Source of the DNA: Rhodospirillaceae bacterium
GTDB taxonomy: Bacteria; Pseudomonadota; Alphaproteobacteria; UBA9219
Direction of reading: 5' to 3'
Assembly: GCA_003486725.1 (NCBI GenBank)
Contig: DNGD01000063.1
Span: 1 to 8,167 of the forward strand
Length of the DNA stretch: 8,167 bases
The translations under genes were made by a program, and so were the position numbers. Below are positions 5,414 through 8,167 of this stretch, one piece after another (within the stretch, counting starts at the first letter, position 1; each line of letters begins with the position of its first letter). A model generated the notes under the pieces. That model was not told where the DNA came from and searched no databases. It saw only the letters and a list, made by a program, of their open reading frames with translations.

Positions 5414-6374
5414 CGTCCTTGAAAATCTTGCCGTTTTGCAAAAGCATGGACATCTGTTGATCCATAAAGGTGCGGGTCTGGCCGATTCTTCTTTCGCGAA
5501 CGCAGTTACGGAACGGCGAGGCGGGGTTGAGGGGTTCGGTGATATAGAACTGGGCTTGAAGCCCGTGAGCTGTCACGGTTTGGTGGATGACGGCGGTGAG
5601 ACCTGTTGATAAGAGGATAGGCGCTTGTTCGCCGATGGCTTGCGAGGCCAATTGCAAGAATCCTTCCAAGGCTTCTTCAACGGTACCCGCATGCATCGTG
5701 GTCATCGTTAAATGCCCCGTCGTTGCGGCGCGGAGCAGCTGGTTGGCCGTTTCAGGCGTGCGCAGCTCGCCGACAAGAATATAGCGGGGATGCCAACGCA
5801 TACTGCGTTTCAGCATCTTGCCCCATTCTTCGTCTTCGCGCACTTCCGTCTGATAGCAAAAGCCGTTTTCGCCATGGCGGCCTTCAAGATCATATTCAAC
5901 GGGATCTTCAATCGTAAAGGCGACTCCGCCGAGGGTGTTCAGATAATCCGCCAGCAACGAGCAGCAGGTTGTCGTTTTTCCCTGTCCGGTCGATCCGCAA
6001 AGCAGGATCATGCCTGTCCGTTTCCCAAGCTTGCGCAAATGGGGAACGAGCTGGGGAATAAAGCCAAGTTTCTCAAGGGCTGGAGGAATCGAATTGATTT
6101 TACGGAGTGAAGCCCACAGAAAACCGCCGGCAGTGCGAACCTTGGCGGCGCGCATGCGTACGCCTTCGAAGGTCAGACCCATTTCCTCTTCGACGAATTT
6201 GGTGCGCAGAAAGCTGGTCAGTTGGCTGACGGCTTCCAGATATTCCTGTGGCACTTCCATATCGGCGCCATCGCTGCTGGAACTGACTTGCTTATGGTAA
6301 TGGGGCTGTGCGGTGCCTTCGAGGCACACATACAGATCAACAAAATCCAGATCGCATAATTTGTATTCCGGCAT
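5403..6374 (-). CDS. PilT/DotB-type secretion or retraction ATPase
   Basis: This 323-residue protein is a type II/IV secretion superfamily ATPase, nearest in appearance to PilT, DotB and TraJ. These are hexameric motors on the cytoplasmic face of pili or type IV secretion systems. The N-terminal domain (about 1-115) includes a DFVDLYV stretch like the SDLH motif of PilT and an IPPALEKLGF linker (96-105). Walker A is GSTGQGKTT (127-135, Lys133). The Asp-box region reads FTIEDPVEYDLEG (153-165). The Walker B region reads ILVGELRTPETA (199-210) with Glu203. The His-box is TGHLTMTTMHAG (219-230) with His221 and His228. All catalytic elements are intact, so it should be active. An in-frame TGA two codons upstream fixes the start region; the ribosome binding site is weak. 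The gene lies between fliP and the zinc-ribbon operon with no pilin, platform or secretin gene in view, so its partner machine is unknown. The gene ends with two stops. Confidence 0.88.
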   Translation of the reverse strand: MPEYKLCDLDFVDLYVCLEGTAQPHYHKQVSSSSDGADMEVPQEYLEAVSQLTSFLRTKFVEEEMGLTFEGVRMRAAKVRTAGGFLWASLRKINSIPPALEKLGFIPQLVPHLRKLGKRTGMILLCGSTGQGKTTTCCSLLADYLNTLGGVAFTIEDPVEYDLEGRHGENGFCYQTEVREDEEWGKMLKRSMRWHPRYILVGELRTPETANQLLRAATTGHLTMTTMHAGTVEEALEGFLQLASQAIGEQAPILLSTGLTAVIHQTVTAHGLQAQFYITEPLNPASPFRNCVRERRIGQTRTFMDQQMSMLLQNGKIFKDGSA

Positions 6375-6454
6375 GGATCAACTCACTTGCAAGAGAAGGC
6401 GGGCAGCAGAGTGTATGAAAAAAGTGTTACAATTTAATTACTGGAATGCGGTTA

Positions 6455-7219
6455 TTACCCGCCGCCATAGCTTTGCACCAGTGACCCGGAAATCAAATAC
6501 CAGCCATCAACGAGGACGAAGAAAATAATCTTGAACGGTAGAGAGATAACGGTCGGCGGCAGCATCATCATACCCATGGACATCAAAAGCGATGCAATCA
6601 CCATATCGATGATAAGAAACGGTAAAAAGACAAGGAAGCCGATCTCGAACGCACGGCGAAGCTCGGAAATCATAAAGGCGGGGATCAGCGCACGGAGGGG
6701 CGCATTCATCTTTTCTGCTTTTTGACCGTCCTTGGGCGGCGCGGGCTTTTCGATCTTGGCCATGTCCATGAACAGGATCAAATCCCTCTCGCGCGTGTGT
6801 TTGAGCATAAACTCGGAAAAAGGCTCGATACTGCGAGTGAACGACGTTTCTTCGTCGATCTCATTGTTCATAAGGGGTTTTAGGCCTTGATCCCATGATT
6901 GCTGGAACACAGGTTGCATCACGAAAAAGGTCAGGAACAGCGCCAAGCTGATTAACACAATGTTCGGCGGTGTTTGCTGGGCACCGATGGCGGTTCGCAA
7001 GAAGGACAACACCACGACGATGCGCGTGAAACAGGTGATCATAATCAGGATCGACGGCGCGAGCGTCAAAACCGTCATCAGCACCGTAAACTGGATCAAC
7101 CGTGCAGAGGTCGTGGGGCCTTGACCCAAATCAAGGTTGAGGCTTTGCGCCATCGCCTCGGCGGGGAAGAACAAAGCGAGTGCCATAAGGGCAAAAAGCG
7201 GGAAAAAACGTTTGATCAT
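6455..7219 (-). CDS. fliP: Flagellar type III export gate protein FliP
   Basis: FliP is a core subunit of the FliPQR gate through which rod, hook and filament proteins cross the inner membrane. The 254-residue product starts with a cleavable signal peptide (1-24, ending AMA|Q). Hydrophobic segments follow at about 45-65, 86-105, 193-213 and 226-246. The family motifs are present: TRIVVVLSFLRTAIG (65-79), QQTPPN, LFMDMAK (149-155) and the C-terminal IPAFMISELRRAFEIGF (179-195). A 289-residue reading from 7324 is open, but its first 35 residues are Arg/Pro-rich and lie wholly inside fliO. The start at 7219 gives the proper signal peptide and forms an ATGA overlap with the fliO stop, so coupling replaces a ribosome binding site. 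The gene ends TAA TAA. Confidence 0.95.
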   Translation of the reverse strand: MIKRFFPLFALMALALFFPAEAMAQSLNLDLGQGPTTSARLIQFTVLMTVLTLAPSILIMITCFTRIVVVLSFLRTAIGAQQTPPNIVLISLALFLTFFVMQPVFQQSWDQGLKPLMNNEIDEETSFTRSIEPFSEFMLKHTRERDLILFMDMAKIEKPAPPKDGQKAEKMNAPLRALIPAFMISELRRAFEIGFLVFLPFLIIDMVIASLLMSMGMMMLPPTVISLPFKIIFFVLVDGWYLISGSLVQSYGGG

Positions 7220-7530
7220 GGCACTGGCGGTTTTTCGGTTGTCGGGGTGGGCAGGGCAGGGCGGCTGGAGAGGACGAGGTCGCCGTTCACGCCAAGCAGC
7301 AAATGGTATTCGGTGTCGTCGCATTGCGCGATCATCAAGCGCCGCCGCGTATCGACCGGCAGGGTGGCTTTGATTTTTAATCGCTGGGGGGCGCTGCCGC
7401 GAGGAGTCAGCCAGCCGCGCATAGAAAAATACTTCAATCCCCAGCCGAGCAGCGCCATCAAACCGATGACGGTGACAGAGGCAAAGACGAAACGGAGCCA
7501 GGAAACACTATCGGGATCAGCCGCCTGCAT
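7216..7530 (-). CDS. fliO: Flagellar biosynthesis protein FliO
   Basis: FliO is a small bitopic membrane protein that helps FliP assemble into the export gate. This 104-residue product has one transmembrane helix at about 12-34 (FVFASVTVIGLMALLGWGL). It is followed by a basic cytoplasmic domain with the FliO pattern of two short beta-rich stretches, RLKIKATLPVDTRRRLMIAQ (50-69) and YHLLLGVNGDLVL (75-87), and a Pro-rich tail. The start follows AAGG with an eight-base gap. It overlaps the preceding gene by 14 bases and fliP by 4, which is classic operon packing. The family is weakly conserved, so the call rests on topology, the beta-domain pattern and its place before fliP. Confidence 0.88.
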   Translation of the reverse strand: MQAADPDSVSWLRFVFASVTVIGLMALLGWGLKYFSMRGWLTPRGSAPQRLKIKATLPVDTRRRLMIAQCDDTEYHLLLGVNGDLVLSSRPALPTPTTEKPPVP

Positions 7531-7813
7531 GATGGTGACCTTGCTCTTCGTTGTCGTGGGTGGAGGCTTTTACGCTACGTATGGCGGCCTCGCAGGAGGA
7601 CAACAACCCTAAAAGCGCCGTCAACTCCGGCAAATATTGCTGTTGCTGATCGGGCATCGCGTCTTGAATGGTGTGGCAAATCTCGTTGACGCGCGTATCC
7701 ATGCCCGTCATGTCGATTTTCTCGCCCTGCCGGATCCTGTTTTCGGCATCGATAAAGTAATGGCAAAGGGCATTCAGTTCGGCGAGCGTTTGCGGTAGGG
7801 AAGAAGTAGACAT
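7517..7813 (-). CDS. Small helical protein of the flagellar operon, possibly a FlgN/FliT-like chaperone
   Basis: This is a soluble protein of 98 residues (99 if the first of two adjacent ATGs, at 7816, is used). The second ATG is preferred because AAAGG (7824-7820) lies six bases before it and only three before the first. It is predicted mostly alpha-helical, with two amphipathic stretches. One is LAELNALCHYFIDAENRIRQGEKIDM, with its 'xGExIDM-GMDxRV' turn. The other is YLPELTALLGLLSSCEAAI. The C-terminus is His-rich (GHHHAGG). Size, helical content and position between an FlhB-like gene and fliO recall FlgN/FliT-type export chaperones, but there is no decisive motif, so the role is inference. 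It touches the upstream stop codon and overlaps fliO by 14 bases. Confidence 0.75.
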   Translation of the reverse strand: MSTSSLPQTLAELNALCHYFIDAENRIRQGEKIDMTGMDTRVNEICHTIQDAMPDQQQQYLPELTALLGLLSSCEAAIRSVKASTHDNEEQGHHHAGG

Positions 7814-8163
7814 CATACGCCTTTCGAATCGAGGTGAGTCTGGAAGGACGAGGCCGCTTCGTTGGATTCATACACCTTGGCAAGGATTTCTGCCACCAGA
7901 ACGATGGCTTCGGACGGAATGGGAGTATCAAGATCAAGTTGTGCCAGCAATTCCGCAAGGGCGCAATCCTCTCGCACCTTGACGCCGTTTGCCAAAGCGA
8001 TTTCAACGATTTGATCGGCCAACACGCCGCGTCCTGCGGCGGTGATTTCTGCGGGCGCATTCGCGCGTGATTCGTTTGCCGTAATGGCGACGGCCACGTT
8101 CTGTCCGTTTTTTGGCGTCAGAGCGCGGTAAGTCGGGGTATGATCTTTGTCGAAACGAGTCAT
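7813..8163 (-). CDS. Stand-alone FlhB C-terminal-like protein (FhlB type)
   Basis: This 116-residue protein matches the cytoplasmic C-terminal part of FlhB/EscU/YscU, the switch that changes type III export from hook to filament substrates. The recognisable core runs VAVAIT (23-28), AAGRGVLADQIVEIALANGV (42-61), EDCALAELLAQLDLDTPIP (65-83) and VAEILAKVY (90-98). It matches the family pattern 'KG-x-x-LA-x-x-I-x-x-IA-x-x-x-x-V-x-x-x-ED-x-x-LA...I-x-x-x-IP-x-x-x-x-x-x-VAE-x-L-x-x-VY'. It has no transmembrane region and no NPTH autocleavage motif; the equivalent position reads KNGQN (18-22). It therefore resembles only the piece FlhB releases on self-cleavage. Only four bases upstream are visible, so the ribosome binding site and any further upstream operon genes are off-window. 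Stop and next start overlap. Confidence 0.87.
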   Translation of the reverse strand: MTRFDKDHTPTYRALTPKNGQNVAVAITANESRANAPAEITAAGRGVLADQIVEIALANGVKVREDCALAELLAQLDLDTPIPSEAIVLVAEILAKVYESNEAASSFQTHLDSKGV

Positions 8164-8167
8164 AATA

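Noticed and set aside
6375..6454. Flagellar sigma54 or sigma70 promoter upstream of the ATPase gene
   Set aside because: No TGGCAC-N5-TTGC match and no -35/-10 pair with acceptable spacing was found in this gap.
7220..7324. N-terminal extension of FliP to a 289-residue protein
   Set aside because: The extra 35 residues are Arg/Pro-rich shadow of fliO. The start at 7219 gives a proper signal peptide and an ATGA overlap.
6974..7612. 212-codon plus-strand frame across fliO and fliP
   Set aside because: It spans three real genes on the other strand and has low-complexity Arg/His/Gln-rich sequence.

Overview
The window looks like chromosomal DNA from an alphaproteobacterium of moderate GC content. 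The supporting signs are a CpdR-like single-domain receiver, an MJ0042/DUF3426 zinc-ribbon membrane protein, a stand-alone FlhB-C-terminal-like protein next to fliO/fliP, and several overlapping, translationally coupled genes. Genus cannot be fixed from the sequence alone; a deep-branching Rhodospirillales- or Micavibrio-like lineage is a guess. No insertion sequence, phage gene, CRISPR array or integrase was seen.

Layout. Bases 1-61 hold the first 20 codons of a leftward gene with a signal peptide. It diverges from a rightward, secreted PQQ-type aldose/sorbosone dehydrogenase (313-1443), which has its own promoter and a hairpin after the stop. Everything further right is transcribed leftward. 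Read in its own direction, from the right edge, it starts with a flagellar export cluster: an FlhB-C-like protein (7813-8163), a small helical protein (7517-7813), FliO (7216-7530) and FliP (6455-7219), all overlapping by 1-14 nt. Next is a solitary PilT/DotB-type secretion ATPase (5403-6374). It is followed by an MJ0042 zinc-ribbon membrane protein (4519-5283) overlapping a CpdR-like receiver (4134-4532), then GalU (3224-4096), then two tandem genes of an unrecognised family (2493-3110 and 1755-2456), and finally tRNA-Thr(GGT) (1591-1665) closed by a strong symmetric terminator.

How the genes work together. The flagellar genes encode part of the membrane export gate (FliP, FliO) and a substrate-switch-related subunit. 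GalU makes UDP-glucose for envelope polysaccharide. The zinc-ribbon and receiver pair is probably a coupled regulatory unit. The ATPase is a hexameric motor of the kind that drives pili or secretion, but no partner subunit is visible here.

The most novel content is the tandem pair of paralogous unknown proteins between galU and tRNA-Thr. They share three conserved blocks, including a glycine-rich C-terminal motif, and one copy carries an acidic-then-polylysine insertion.
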